A stretch of DNA of 64,000 nt from Eublepharis macularius (GCF_028583425.1 NC_072801.1:62015766-62079765); one strand, 5' to 3'. Shown: positions 12,979-24,477, numbered from the stretch's first letter. Made by a program: numbers and translations. The notes: a model not told the origin generated them from the sequence alone.

Positions 12979-14344
12979 TTTTGCTTTGGAACAAGAGGTG
13001 TACCTTCCACTCTGGCTCAAGCCCCAGTGCCCTTCCTTTCAGAAATTAAACTGCAGGAGACATGACTAAAAAGACAGTCAAGATAAAACAGGCAGGAAAG
13101 GGCCTACAAGCGAGTGGGGTGCAGAGTGAAAAGACCTCCTCTTCACCAACTCTGTATTTTGCTAGTGTTTTCCACATTCCCCAGGTTGCTTTGGGATAAG
13201 CCCTAGACACATAGCCTGCCCAGCCTGTGCATATGCAGTGGGTAATTACTTGTTAATTAAGAGCCTAACAAGATGAGCAGATGGTTTGAGAGAATCCATC
13301 ACAGGGCCCCGCAGCTCTCTGAAGAGAAGAAAAGGTTACGCTGAGAGTGCTGGAGGGGGAGAGAGGCGGAGGGGACCCCAGGAGTCCTGGTTCTCAGCAA
13401 CCTCTCCAGAAACCCAGTAGAACTCACAATGCCTGCTCCCACTTGAAAGCCCTGCTTTCCTGTTAAGTGTCACCAGGGGTGAGAGCGGGCAGAATGCACA
13501 GGTGCGGAAGGGGTCAGCACAGCCAAATGAAGGACTGGGGCAACATCCTGCCCGCACTGCTGGCTGAACTGGGAGTGGCAGGATAAGAGTTTTAACTCAC
13601 CAGGAGGCTCTCTTGCCCGCAAAAATGTGGATGGTGAGAAAAGCAGGGGATAAATGAAGCTAGGGGTCTGGTTTCCCAACATCCACTCTAGCTCCTGATT
13701 TACACATGTGGCAGAATAAGGTGGGAATAAGGCAGCAGAATGCTAGGATCTTGGAGGGATTGCGTTTTGGAGTATTCCTTGATATTAAAAACTCCCTGCA
13801 AACAGAAAATCAGCATAGCATTCCCCTTGCTGTGCGTTAATGCAGCTTTTTTCCTTTCACTAAGCGTCTGAAGAAGGGAGCTCTGGCTCATAAAAGCTCA
13901 TGCTAGAATAAATTTTGTTAGCCTTTTAGGTGCCACTGGACTTCTCTTTTATTTTGCGCAAAGCAGGGCAGTCCTCGCTTCCCTTCTTTTCCTAATCTAA
14001 CCCAGTAAAACTAACCCAGAAACAAAGCCTACAGGAGGGCAGGTACATGGGGTGGGTGGGGAGGGGAGGCTTAGCTGCCTTTAGCGCCCCCTGCTGGGCA
14101 CAGTCAGACACCTCTGCCTCGCTTTTCAACTTGTCAAGGATTTTTTTATTTTTAAAGCCTTGCTCCCTGGAGACAGTGCTGGGCTTGAGAGACAGGCCTT
14201 GCTGCTGGGAGGGAGGAAGGAGAGGGGTTGAAAAGACAGTTCAGCTGAGGATGGAAAGAAGGAGGTGGGACAGACATCACAGCAATTACCTACACATGGC
14301 ATTTAATGAATCTCCAAAGTGCTTTTCAGGTTTTTTTAAAAAAA
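12979..14344. other. unassigned sequence
   Basis: Mostly unique. Homeodomain-type AT motifs (ggtaattacttgttaattaa) near 13240 could mark a regulatory element. The hammerhead-like piece at 13862 is listed apart. Confidence 0.4.
13862..13945 (+). repeat. hammerhead-like repeat fragment
   Basis: Contains ctgaagaagggagctctggc, then aaaagctcatgct and gttagccttttaggtgccactggactt. It is the same family as 15750 and 24088; the GAAA part of the core is altered. Confidence 0.5.
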
Positions 14345-14470
14345 AATTGTGTCGTCTCTCATATTCCCATTTTTAAAATGAGAACTGAGGCTCAGAGATG
14401 GTGACTCGTCCTCGGGCAGGTTCACAGCCCAGGGCCAGGCTCCAAGGCCTCCCACTTATTCCACTACGAT
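14345..14470. repeat. MIR-like ancient SINE fragment
   Basis: cccatttttaaaatgagaac, tgaggctcagagatggtgac and ggttcacagcccagg follow the MIR core pattern. Confidence 0.45.
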
Positions 14471-14495
14471 CATCCACCCACCTCATTCTGATCCA

Positions 14496-14627
14496 GGCCG
14501 TTTCCAGATGGCTTACCTGAAGCCGCTCCATGCCGCAATGTTGTGGATCGTGCTGGGGAAAACGTGAAATATCGCGTTTTCTCGCGCGAGTTTTGCACAA
14601 CATTGCAAAAGCCATCTGGAAACGGCC
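14496..14627. mobile_element. 132-bp MITE related to the 212-bp palindrome
   Basis: Ends are GGCCGTTTCCAGATGGC and its complement. The inner part (gtgaaatatcgcgttttctc, then gcgcgagttttgc) matches one arm of 23872-24083, so it looks like an internally deleted member of that family. No clear target duplication is seen. Confidence 0.7.
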
Positions 14628-16814
14628 CTACAGTTCTTGCTGTGGGGAAACTCACAAATGTACACACAGGCTTCCCCAACAGACCAGACAACATATAACC
14701 GACACCATTGCTGGTCAGGAAAACAGCATGGGTGGGGGAGGCTAAAGCTCCTTCTCCAGGAATGCCATGGTCAAGATCACAACTGGGCACTGGGCCACGT
14801 AGGGATGGAGCTCCTAACTCAATTGTGACTGTGACATGGGACGCAGAGTGAGGATGCTGGACCCGACCTGTTTTCTCCATTATGCGTGAATCTCACAGTC
14901 CCCTTCCCTTATTCCAACTCTGCCCTATACATGCACACCCAGTGTGGATGCTACATGTCATTTACATTTTTTTAAAAAGGAAGAAAGGAGACATAATTCA
15001 TTCTATCCCCTCTTCTTGATACAGGAGCCCATGTACTTATGAGCAATTTAAGATACCCAATAAAATCACAGCTATTTTGCTGTTACGTTGTAAACTACCG
15101 TAAGCATGAACAGGTGGTATAGAAACTGAAGGAAGGAAGGGCTATGTGTCCCTCACAAATTGCTTGTGAGCAATTTAGGATGCCCAACTGGCTCAACAGA
15201 ATCACAGCTATTTTGCCTTATGAAGAGCTATGTGTCACTCAAAAGTTCATTCATTCGTATACTTCCACAAATAGGCTCAGTAAAACCATTAAAGCCTTAG
15301 TTTTGCTTTGCAACTATTATTCCTTTAATCCATAATAACTAAGGGATAAGAGAGCCCCAAGCCAACATTTGCCTAATACATCCATCTGCAGAAGTCAAAT
15401 GTGACAATACGACGCTGGGAGACCATTGGACTATCAAGCCTAGTATTGTCTGCTCTTCCTGGTAACAGCGCTCCAATGTCTTAGGCTCTCTGTTCTTTTC
15501 TTTTGCGTTCCTGCCAACTGGCAGCTTTTTTTTTTTTACACACAGAAGTTTAAGATAAGCAGAGTAACCATTCACAACAGCAGAATTTGGCAAGAACACA
15601 TTCTTGTTAAAAATTGTTAATCCAATTTAATATCTATTGTGTGAGAAAAACCCATAATCACAGTTGGGTCCTAACTGGATGTCAAGCTTTTTGGTCAGTT
15701 CTGCAACTCTGAGAACAATACATCTATTTTCTTAATGGATGAATACTTCATACATCTGATGAAGTGACCTCTGACTTGTGAAAGCTTATGGCAAAATAAA
15801 TTTTGTTGGTCTTTAAGGTGCCGCTGGACTCCTGTTTTATTTTCCAGCTGCAAACTAGCACAGCTACCCACCTGCAATTATCTATTCTTGGAGTGATTGA
15901 TAACTGACTGTAATGGTTTCCAAGTGTGAATACCTAATTCAAGCTGGGTAGCAAATAGTTTACACAGCAGTTATATACCTAACGATAGTGAATGGTCCAC
16001 CAGCTAAATTGAGTCTGGTCTAATTTGAAACAAAACGATCCCATTTTCTTTTTCTTCCCACTTCAAGCACTGACAACAATTACACTTTTCTCTCACAGGC
16101 TTTGGGTGTTAGGCCTATTCCCATTTACAAAGAAAAACACACACACACCCATCTACAAGAGCTAATCACCAGCAACAATAGACTTTCTAAGGGAAACAGA
16201 AGCCCAAGAACCAAACCCCACACAAATTCAGGTGCCAACTCTGTCCCTATATTCATTCAGGCAACTGGCCTCTATTACAGGACCTAACACTATTAGTCAT
16301 ACCATCAGGGGCTCATTCATCAGCTCACCCCCCAGCGTAATATAGGCCAGCGAAGCCCTTTTGCCTTCTATGCAGGACAAATAGGACAGTGTCTGCACAA
16401 AAGAATAAACGGACACAAATCTCACATCACACTGCCTACATTCAGAAACCAGTGGCAGAATTATCAGTCTTCCAGCACACTCTGTTTCTAACTTCCAAGT
16501 CTCCGTTCTTCGGCAAAACAATTTCAAAGGGAAACCAGCACAAAGTCACTGAATTAGAATGTATCACAAAGCTTGACACGATCCAATTAGGACCCAATTG
16601 TGATCACATGTTCCTCTTGCCCTGAAAGTGTAAAATTAGGTTAGCAAACATGGCCGATTGTGTTATCAATAACATTGCTGTTGTCACAGGCTGTACCTCT
16701 TGTATGTCATCGCAGTTTGATGCAATTGCTTAGAAGTTTTTTTCTCTATGCCCATGTCTATATCTATCTAGCTAATGACCAAGATTCCCATTCATATATT
16801 TAATAAAGCCTAAT
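14628..16814. other. unassigned sequence
   Basis: AT-rich with an imperfect duplication (gagcaatttaagatacccaa near 15041 and gagcaatttaggatgcccaa near 15168). No gene seen; the hammerhead-like piece at 15750 is listed apart. Confidence 0.4.
15750..15842 (+). repeat. hammerhead-like repeat fragment
   Basis: CTGATGA at 15756-15762, a weak stem II, then GAAAGCTTATGG and the family tail gttggtctttaaggtgccgc. Reads as a fossil hammerhead core; no good stem I is seen. Confidence 0.5.
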
Positions 16815-17105
16815 TTAGCCCTGTGGCGCAGAGTGGTAAGCTGCAGTACTGCAGTCCAAATTCTGCTCATGATCTAAGTTCGATCCCGGCGGAAGCTGGG
16901 TTCAGGTAGCCGGCTCAAGGTTGACTCAGCCTTCCATCCTTCCGAGGTCGGTAAAATGAGTACCCAGTTTCCCAGGGGTAAAGTGTAGATGACTGGGAAA
17001 GGTAATGGCAAACCACCCCATAACAAAAGTCTGCCAAGAAAACGTCGTGATGCGATGTCCCCACATGGGTCAGTAATGACTTGGTGCTTGCACCTACTTT
17101 ACACC
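16815..17105 (+). repeat. tRNA-derived SINE, second family
   Basis: Starts agccctgtggcgcagagtgg (A box) with gttcgatcccgg (B box), then gactcagccttccatccttc, ggtaatggcaaaccacccca and gccaagaaaacgtcgtgatg. A 3' fragment of the same family lies at 63015-63160. Confidence 0.75.
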
Positions 17106-17372
17106 TACTTTAGCCAGTCAAAACTTATGCCGCAATGCCCTCTGACATCTTTCTGGAGTCTGCCAAGTGTTTTTAGAAAGTGGGAGGGGCCAGGTGAAGC
17201 TTCTGCCCAGCAGGGCTTCTGATTGGCTGTGGATTTTTTAAAAAGTTGCTTCAGCAACAGCTGCCACAACCATCTTCACTGCATTACTGAGCATGTTCAT
17301 TTTCAAAACCATCCTGTTAAACAGAGATTCTGCATGAAATGTCGAAGCGTTACTGTTAGAGTTACATACCTG

Positions 17373-17623
17373 CAGGGCTTTTTTTCTGGGAAAAGAGGTG
17401 GTGGAACTCAGTGGGTTGCCCTCAGAGAAAATGGTCACATGGTTGGTGGCCCCGCCCCTGATCTCCAGACAGAGGGGAGTTGAGATTGCCCTCCTCATGG
17501 TGCGGAGGGCAATCTCAACTCCCCTCTGTCTGGAGATCAGGGGGCGGGGCCACCTGCCATGTGACCATTTTCAAGAGGTTCCGGAACTCCATTCCACTGC
17601 GTTCCTGCTGAAAAAAAGCCCTG
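17373..17623. mobile_element. 251-bp palindromic hAT-like MITE
   Basis: Ends are CAGGGCTTTTTTTC and its complement. The inner arms ccctgatctccagacagagg and their complement form a long hairpin around 17500. The 8-bp flanks catacctg/catacctc (17365-17372 and 17624-17631) match at 7 of 8, as expected for a hAT family. Confidence 0.75.
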
Positions 17624-17631
17624 CATACCTC

Positions 17632-18721
17632 ACTCCTTCATATTTTGCAGTTGGCTCCGCCTCCTGGAGCAGCCATGTTGTGGTTGCACCCAATATCCTG
17701 AGCCAGAATTCCAAAGGGGTCTGCAAGGCTTGAAAAGACTCGGGAGCCCCTTCTCTAAAGTGCCACGACTAGACTCCTTTTTGTTTTTGCTGCAAGAAAC
17801 ATCACCACCACTCTGGATCCCCCCCCCCCCCCCACAACTGGAGATGTTGCCAGTTGAACCTTGGATATTCTGTATGCAAAGCATGTGCGGCTCAGAGTAC
17901 ATTTAGTAAAACTCCAAGATGCATAGACACAGATGGAGTCCCTACATTCACACATCTGCCTGTTCCAAGCCCTACCCACTTTTAATGCTGGTGGCTAATG
18001 ATGCAGGTTTTGAAACTGGCACTTTAAAATCGGTAGGTTGCTCGTCAGGAAGTTTCCCTATCACCCGTCACTTTGCCTGTGCTACTGTGATATTATTTTG
18101 GAACTTCATAGGTCATGGGATATTCAGCTGCCAACGTGGGACACTGCTTGATGGGGGGAAACCTTACGCAGGGCCAAACCTCTGTGCGCTGCTGTTGAGA
18201 AAGGATGCCAAGAGAAGAGAAGGACTGCATTTCACATATTGGTCCATCTTTGGCTACAGGTCTCTAGTTAATTAGCATATGCAAATTAACCCAAAGGCAG
18301 GATTTTTCTGTATTTCCCCTGGGAGATGCAACAAAGATCTATCTTGGCTTCCTCCGCCTCCCCCGCCCATAGCAAGGAGTCAATGAATTTGGTCTTTGTT
18401 TCTGAGTTTCTCGTAAACATCCCCCTGTGTCGCAGCAAGCTACTGATCCAATCTTCGCCTTAAAACAGGCGTCTTTCTCAGGCAGACAGACAGTGACAGC
18501 CAGGCCAGGCCTTGTCCTAGATTCAACACAAGAAGAAATGAAGGTGAGGACAAGCGGAGACACTGGTGTGTATTTGGTTACTTGCTGAAGGCATAACACT
18601 CCTACAGAGGGGACAGCAGCAGCTCTGGCCTAATACTTGTAGAACTAGGAAAAGGAAGGGTGCAGGATAGGGTACCAAGCCTGATGCACTCTAGGGCACC
18701 TCTGGATTAACTGGAGATTGA
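17632..18721. other. unassigned sequence
   Basis: Nothing recognised other than a poly-C tract at about 17820. Confidence 0.45.
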
Positions 18722-18729
18722 TAGTGACC

Positions 18730-19390
18730 TAGGGTTGCCAGCCTCCAGGTAGTGGTTGGCAGGGCTCATTTCGAGGGGGAACGCTCAGGAATGCAGTTCC
18801 AGCAGTTCCCCAAAGAGGTCACATATCAAGTGGCCATGCCCACCTGACTCTCGGCCATTTTGGGCCCGTTTCAGCCTGGATTGGGGCCAAAACGGCCCAG
18901 ATCAGGCCTCTGATGGGTGGTGGATCACTCTCCCACTCAGCAGCGGCCCAATCTTGACCATTTTGGGCCCCTTTCCGGCCATTTCCAGCCCCTTTTTGCC
19001 ATTTTGGGCCCAATTTCGGCCCTGAATGGCCAGGATTGGGTCCAAAACAGCCAGTATAGGTGATGTCAGGGGGTGTGGCATATGCAAATCAGTTATGCTA
19101 ATGACACACTTCCGGTGATGGCAAAGGGCGTGGCATATGCTAATGAGTTATGCTAATGAGTTCCTCCAGCTCTTTTTCTACGAAATGACCCCTGGTGGTT
19201 GGAGATCTCTCAGAATTACAACTGGTCTCCAGGCCACAGACATCAGTTCACCTGGAGAACTTGGCTACTTTGGGGGGTGGACTTTATGAAATTATGCCAT
19301 GCCAAGGTCTTTCCCTCCCCAAACCCCACTTTCTCCAGGTTTCACCTCCCAGATCTCCAGGAATTTCCCAACTTGGAGCTGGCAACCCTA
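18730..19390 (+). mobile_element. TAGGGTTGCC hAT-like MITE, split by another MITE
   Basis: Outer element with ends TAGGGTTGCCAG and CTGGCAACCCTA and 8-bp flanks tagtgacc/ttgtgacc (18722-18729 and 19391-19398). Its body (tggagatctctcagaattac, then ctccaggaatttcccaactt) is interrupted by the element at 18760-19194. Confidence 0.75.
18760..19194. mobile_element. 435-bp hAT-like MITE nested in another MITE
   Basis: Ends are CAGGGCTCATTTCGAGG and CTACGAAATGACCCCTG. Perfect 8-bp duplications GTGGTTGG lie at 18752-18759 and 19195-19202. The interior is built of repeated gggcc/ggccattt blocks and, near its end, repeats of catatgctaatgagttatgc. Confidence 0.8.
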
Positions 19391-19504
19391 TTGTGACCAT
19401 AAAAAGGGGTTACTTTTTCTTGGTATTCAAACGGCTGCCTACAGTGCAGGGGCAGTCTTAGTAATTCTGGGGTACGGGCAAAACTAGAAGCTGGACCCCC
19501 AGAA

Positions 19505-19712
19505 ATCACTGGGAGTGGGGCTGTTGGAGATCTCCTGAATTATAACTGATCTCTAGGCAAGAGATCAGTTCCTCTGGATAAAATGGCTGCCTTGGAAGGT
19601 GGACTCTATGGCATTATTAACCTCATTGAGGCTCCTCCCCTCCCCAAACCTCACGGTCTCCAGGGTCCACCTGCAAAATCTCCAGGAATTTCCCAACCTG
19701 GAGCTGGCAACG
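19505..19712 (+). mobile_element. TAGGGTTGCC-family MITE, 5' end missing
   Basis: Contains ttggagatctcctgaattat, the ggtggactctatggcattat middle and the ctccaggaatttcccaacct end of the family. The right terminus is altered (ggcaacgca). Confidence 0.65.
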
Positions 19713-19739
19713 CAGTGGGGGTGGTGGTGATCAGCTATA

Positions 19740-20247
19740 AATATTTGAAGGGTTGTCACATAGAGGATGGAGCAGAGTTGTTTTCTGTCACCCCAGCAGG
19801 GTTAAAATTAAAGCAAAAGAGTTTTCGGCTAAACATTAGGAAGAAGTTCCTGACATTAAGAGCGGTTCCTCAGTGGAACAGGCTTCTTCGGGAGGTGGTG
19901 GGCTCTCCATCCCTGGAGGTATTTAAGAAGAGGCTAGATGGTCATCTGATTCTCTGACTTAATATGAATGCAAACCGAAAGAGTGCATGAAGAGATGAGC
20001 CGGTGCTTGGCTCTCATGGCCTTTCTTATATGCCCAGGGTAATGCTGATCACCACTTTGGGGTCAGGAAGGAATTTTCCTTTAGGCCAAATTGGCCAGGA
20101 ACCTGGAGGTATTTTACCTTCCTCTGGACATACAAGCAGGGGTCACTGAGGGAGGTGAGGGGATGGGATAGCTGTGAATTTCCTGCGTTGTGCAGGGGGC
20201 TGGACTAGATGATCCTTGGGATCCCTTCCAGCTCTATGTTTCTGTGC
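19740..20247 (+). mobile_element. CR1 LINE 3' end
   Basis: Reads tcggctaaacattaggaaga, ggaacaggcttcttcgggag, aagaggctagatggtcatct and the closing ctggactagatgatccttgg before a cttccagctctatgtttctg end. This is the typical CR1 terminal part, moderately decayed. Confidence 0.85.
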
Positions 20248-21399
20248 CTCCCCCCAAGCTGATGGCCCTTAGTCTCAGGCAATGCAGATTGCAGCGGGGT
20301 CTTCAGGGCAGCAGGGGATTCCAGGCTCCCCCACACACCAGGGCACAGCCTAGGCAGCCCGAATCCTTCAAAATGTGCCTTGAACTTGGGAGATGAAACT
20401 GCCCTTTAGCTGATTTTGGAAAGTGTTGGTCTGAACTGGGGAGCCAGGATCTGGGCACGCAGCAAGCTGTCCAACCATCGCAAGTCACTTTTCAATGACC
20501 AGAGTGCCACATCCCATTTCACCACCGTGCCATACAGGTGAGGGATAATAATACTGCTGTTCATCCTTTTTTAAAAAAATGAACTGGATGGCAGCATGCG
20601 TCCACTTAGGAATGGGGACACGTTCCAGCTCTAAAGAAACAAAGTATAACCAACTATAAATTACAGCTAAAGAGAAGATTCACAAAATGGCAAGGCCGTG
20701 CTCTGGGTGGGTTGGCAGAGGGCAGGAATGGTGATAGACTTATTAGCGTCTGCCACTTGCTTCAAGAAGAATGGCCAGGCTATCTGAGTGCTCTTGCGTT
20801 GGGGTCATACAGCAAAGGAGAACACACACAGCCTCCTAAGCATTTTTTTTAAAAAAACAAACTTTTCAAAGATTCATAAAGTAGTGTGGACGGGGTGGTG
20901 TGGAGGTATATGCTGTTTGTCCCTAACCACATTGCAAAATTAAATATCTAATGACTGCTACAAGACTCGTAGCAGCAAATTCCACCAAGTAGCCACACCA
21001 GCAGCAGATGCCCTCTCCGGAGGAAGTGTTGTACTTCCCCAGGCGCTGAATTGCACTTTGCTCAGAAAATGCAACCAAAGCACAACCCTGAGCTAGAACA
21101 TCTGGATCTTGCAGCTACATGGGAGACAACATGAGGTTTGCAATGTAAGAAAACTGGCTCTGAGGGTCAACCCAGGTCAGCTTGCATCTAGACATGCATC
21201 CCCTTTGCACACCCTACAATCATCTTCCTTTACTACAGCTCTCTACCTAGCATTACTGCCTCACTTCTTTCTCCGCCTGCTCACCTCTTTTCCTCACTTG
21301 TCCAACCAGACAGCCCTCTACCCTACAGCCTTCCTTCTTGCAGACACATTGATTTATCCATCCTCAACCCTACTTCAAGGTGCCGGGAACAATTTGTCC
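20248..21399. other. unassigned sequence
   Basis: No gene or clear repeat; short A/T tracts at 20570 and 20846. Confidence 0.45.
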
Positions 21400-21788
21400 C
21401 AGCCTTTTCAGTCTTGTTTTAGGCCAGGCCATGGATGGAGACAACTCTGGTGTCTCTAGTTGATGACTTCCAGCTGAATGCTCCTTCTGGACCTACCTGC
21501 AGTCTTCAATTCAGTAGACCAGGTCATCTTATTGAGGCATTTAGAGGTATTAGGGAAAGTGCCTTGGATTGGTTTAAATTGTTCCTCATAGAATGGGCTG
21601 AAGCGGTCACTAATGGAGACCAGCTATTCATAGAGTGGGGGATATCTTGTGGGGTTCACAAGGTGCAATCTTATCCCTCATGTTATTCAACCTCTATGTC
21701 AAGCCTTCAAGAGAAATAATTTGTAGCTCTGGAATTGGATGCCATCAATATGCAGATGATACCCAGCTCTACGGGAGGGAAGGAAGCA

Positions 21789-22262
21789 CGGTATAGCCTG
21801 ATTTCATCAGATCTCAGCAGCTAAGCAAGGTTCATCCTGGTTAGGCTGTTTCTGCACATCCTTAAAGGGCTGGCCCACTCACCGAACGCAGGCGGCTTTT
21901 CCTCTTTACTTCAGACATCTACGTTTTCAAAACAGTGGCAGGCTGTTTGGCTTCCTTTTTTCTGCGCCTTTTCTGGCACCATGGGAACGTGCGGTTCTAG
22001 AAAAGGCGCCAAAAAAACGGAAGCGAAACAGCCGGCAACCATTTTGAAAATGTAGATGTCCGGAGTGAAGTGGAAAAGCTGCCTGTGTTCGGTGAGTGGG
22101 CCGTCCCTTTAAGGATGCGCAGAAACAGCCTTAGTATTTGGATGGGCAACCGCCAAGGAAGACTCTGCAAAAGAAGGCACCTCTGCTCCTCACTTGCCTT
22201 GAAAGCCCTTTGCTGGGGTCAACATAAGTCGATTGTGACTTGACAGCACGCACACACACACA
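21789..22262 (+). repeat. 5S rRNA-derived SINE, split by a MITE
   Basis: The 5S-like head (gatctcagcagctaagcaag, cctggttag) and its continuation (tatttggatgggcaaccgcc) are separated by the 287-bp MITE. The tail ends gtcgattgtgacttgacagc and a CA run. It lies within the L2 copy. Confidence 0.75.
21844..22130. mobile_element. 287-bp palindromic MITE inside a 5S SINE
   Basis: Long inverted arms begin GGCTGTTTCTGCACATCCTT and extend about 140 bases each. It is flanked by TTA on both sides (21841-21843 and 22131-22133), the duplication expected of PIF/Harbinger transposons. It splits the 5S-derived SINE at 21789-22262, and removing it restores the SINE. Confidence 0.8.
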
Positions 22263-23479
22263 CAGATCTTTATCTCTCTATCCAAATCCCCTGGTGATGC
22301 TATAGAGGTACTGAGTAGCTGCTTGTCAGCTGTTGTCAAATGGCTGAAAGCAAACAAATTGAAATTGAACCCAGACAAGACAGAAAAGCAGAGACTTTGA
22401 AGAAGACTGTGCTTCCGACCTTTGATGGGGTCCAGTTGACCCTGGATGACTCAGTTAAGAGCCTAGAGGTTATACGGGATAGAGCACTGCTGCTAGAGAA
22501 GCAAGTAAATGCAGCAGCCAAAAATGCCTTCTTCCAACTCAGGTTAGCCTGGAAGATGATCCCCTACCTTGACACAGGGGATCTGGCCACCTGGATTCAT
22601 GACACGCTAATATTGAGGCTAGACTACTGTAATGCACTCTACATAGTTCTCCCCTCAAAGTCAACTCAGAGACTCCAGTTGGTGCAAAACATTGCAGCTC
22701 GTTTATTCTCAGGAGCTAGACGGAGCATGCATATCACTCCCATTTTACAGTCACTCCACTGGCTTCCCATCAATTACCAGGCTCAATTCAAGGTCATGAT
22801 TCTCAAATTCAAAGCCCTTTGTGGCCTCAGCCCCTCATATCTGTGCAACCAGCTCCCTCCCTATGTTCCACCACAGCAGCGCCACTCATCTGAATAGCCT
22901 GTACACATGCTTTCTCTGTGGCAGCCTCCACTTCATGGGATGGCCTGCCCGAGGAAGTGAGAAAAGCTTCTACTTTCCTGGCTTTCCGCAGGAGGTCTTT
23001 CTACTCAAATTATAGGATGGTGTCATAAGAAATAGCTCAAAGAGAGATCTTGGTAAGGCAACAGGGACTATTGGGTACTGTCTGTTGATGTAAATGTTCC
23101 TTCTGGATAGTTTGAAGTTGCTAAAGATGTCATGTTAATTAATTACACTTTGTTTCAGAAAGGTTTAATCTTCGTGTTCAGCGTTTTGCCTGTTTTCAAA
23201 TTTATTGCTATTATACCCTATTGTGTCTGTTTTTGATTAATGTCCTGTTGATCATATTGTATTGTGCTCAATGAGTGTCCTAGCTATTGATTATATTGTA
23301 TTTACTTACAATGTGTAATCCACCTTGGATCTCAATGAGAAAGGTAGACAAGTAATAGTGGTAGTGTGGTCATGGGCTCGGGCTCCCCCCCCCGCCCCGC
23401 CCGCACGAGGCACTAAGCCAAGCCCACTCAGACCCATTCACAGAAACTTTTAACAGTCTCCTACCTCGATATAGAAGTT

Positions 23480-23850
23480 CCATTAACCCGTCATAGCAAA
23501 CAGTGGTTAACAGACTTCTCCATTAAATGTGTCTAATCCCCTTTTAAAGCTGTATGAGCCAGTGGCCATCATCACATCCCATGCTCAGGGGGAGTGAAGA
23601 AAAAATTTCTCACTTTGTTCACAATTTAAACCCCTCTAATGTCCTTCCTTAGCTGTGTTTTTTCTAAACTAAAAAGACCAATGTGCTTTGGTCTTTTTTT
23701 TTAGGGAAGATACTCCAACACCTTTAACAAGTTGGTTACTATTTTCTACACCTTTTCCAACTGTATGGCACCCTTTTTGAAATGTATTGGCCAGAACTGT
23801 ACACTGTATTTCAAACACAGTTACACTGGAGATTTATAATAACAATAGAT
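23480..23850. mobile_element. CR1/L3-like LINE fragment
   Basis: Contains taatccccttttaaagctgt, cttagctgtgttttttctaa and ccagaactgtacactgtatt, phrases common in amniote CR1/L3 copies. No coding is left. Confidence 0.45.
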
Positions 23851-23871
23851 CCAGAGGAGTTGGCTATGTTA

Positions 23872-24083
23872 GGCCGATTCCAGATGACTAACCTTAAATC
23901 GCTTCATGCCGCCCTCTTCCGGATCGCGACGGGGAAAATGCGAAATATCGCGTTTCCTCGCGCGAGTTTTGCGCGACGACGCGCAAAACTCGCGCGAGGA
24001 AACGCGATATTTCGCATTTTCCCCGTCGCGATCCGAAAGAGGGCGGCATGAAACGACTTAAGGTTAGTCATCTGGAATCGGCC
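23872..24083. mobile_element. near-perfect 212-bp palindromic MITE
   Basis: The left half and the right half are almost exact reverse complements from GGCCGATTCCAGATGACT to the end, with only a few bases unpaired near the centre (23977). The arms are rich in CG (tcgcgcgag, ggatcgcgacgggg). Flanks are TTA and TAC. It shares arm sequence with the smaller element at 14496-14627 and end sequence with 21844-22130, so it is probably a Harbinger-like nonautonomous family. Matching open frames on both strands come from the palindrome and are not genes. Confidence 0.8.
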
Positions 24084-24087
24084 TACG

Positions 24088-24189
24088 TCTATAGTCACAA
24101 AATAGTAAAGAGTCCAGTAGCGCCTTTAAGACTAACCAACTTTATTGTAGCATAAGCTTTCGAGAAGCACAGTTCTCTTCATCAGATGA
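24088..24189 (-). repeat. hammerhead-like repeat with intact-looking core
   Basis: The minus strand has CTGATGA (complement of 24179-24185), stem II gagaa/ttctc, GAAA (complement of 24158-24161) and a stem III hairpin AGC-TTAT-GCT followed by A. The usual tail ggttagtcttaaaggcgctactggact comes next. Stem I is not evident, so activity is doubtful. The repeat directly abuts the palindromic MITE ending at 24083. Confidence 0.55.
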
Positions 24190-24194
24190 CAAAC

Positions 24195-24440
24195 AACAAT
24201 AATAGCAGCAACAACAACTGTGCTTGTATACCGCTCTTCTAGACAGATTAGTGCCTCACCCAGAGTGGTGAACAAGTTAATGTTATTATTATCCCGACAA
24301 TTCAGCTGGGGAGCTGGGGCTGAGAGGAGTGGCTTACCCAAGGCCACCTACTGAGTTCATGGCACTGATGGCAGTAGTGGGATTCGAACCAGTAGAGTGC
24401 TGATCCACAGCCGAACCACTTAACCAGCAGCTACGGCAGC
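24195..24440 (-). repeat. Sauria-like SINE
   Basis: Reverse copy: tail caacaacaactgtgcttgta, body ggggctgagaggagtggctt, head gattcgaaccagtagagtgc and gaaccacttaaccagcagct. Confidence 0.7.
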
Positions 24441-24477
24441 TCTCATACCACATCCTACTTTAGCACAGGGCTCACTT

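Larger units (their letters stand above)
21400..23370 (+). mobile_element. L2-type LINE, 5'-truncated
   Basis: Plus-strand reading gives reverse-transcriptase blocks of the L2 group: a GVHKVQSYP/LFNL-like block near 21650, the YADDTQLY active-site motif near 21750 (seen as HQYADDTQLY), then the C-terminal part from 22340 to 22897 with LRLDYCNALY, LQLVQNIAARLF and HITPILQSLHWLP. The ORF is decayed. A 5S SINE carrying a MITE is inserted at 21789-22262. Confidence 0.8.

Noticed and set aside
21789-22262. 5S rRNA gene
   Set aside because: Only a 5S-derived SINE head, split and followed by a SINE tail.
22340-22897. 185-codon plus-strand frame as a host gene
   Set aside because: It is the C-terminal part of an L2 reverse transcriptase.
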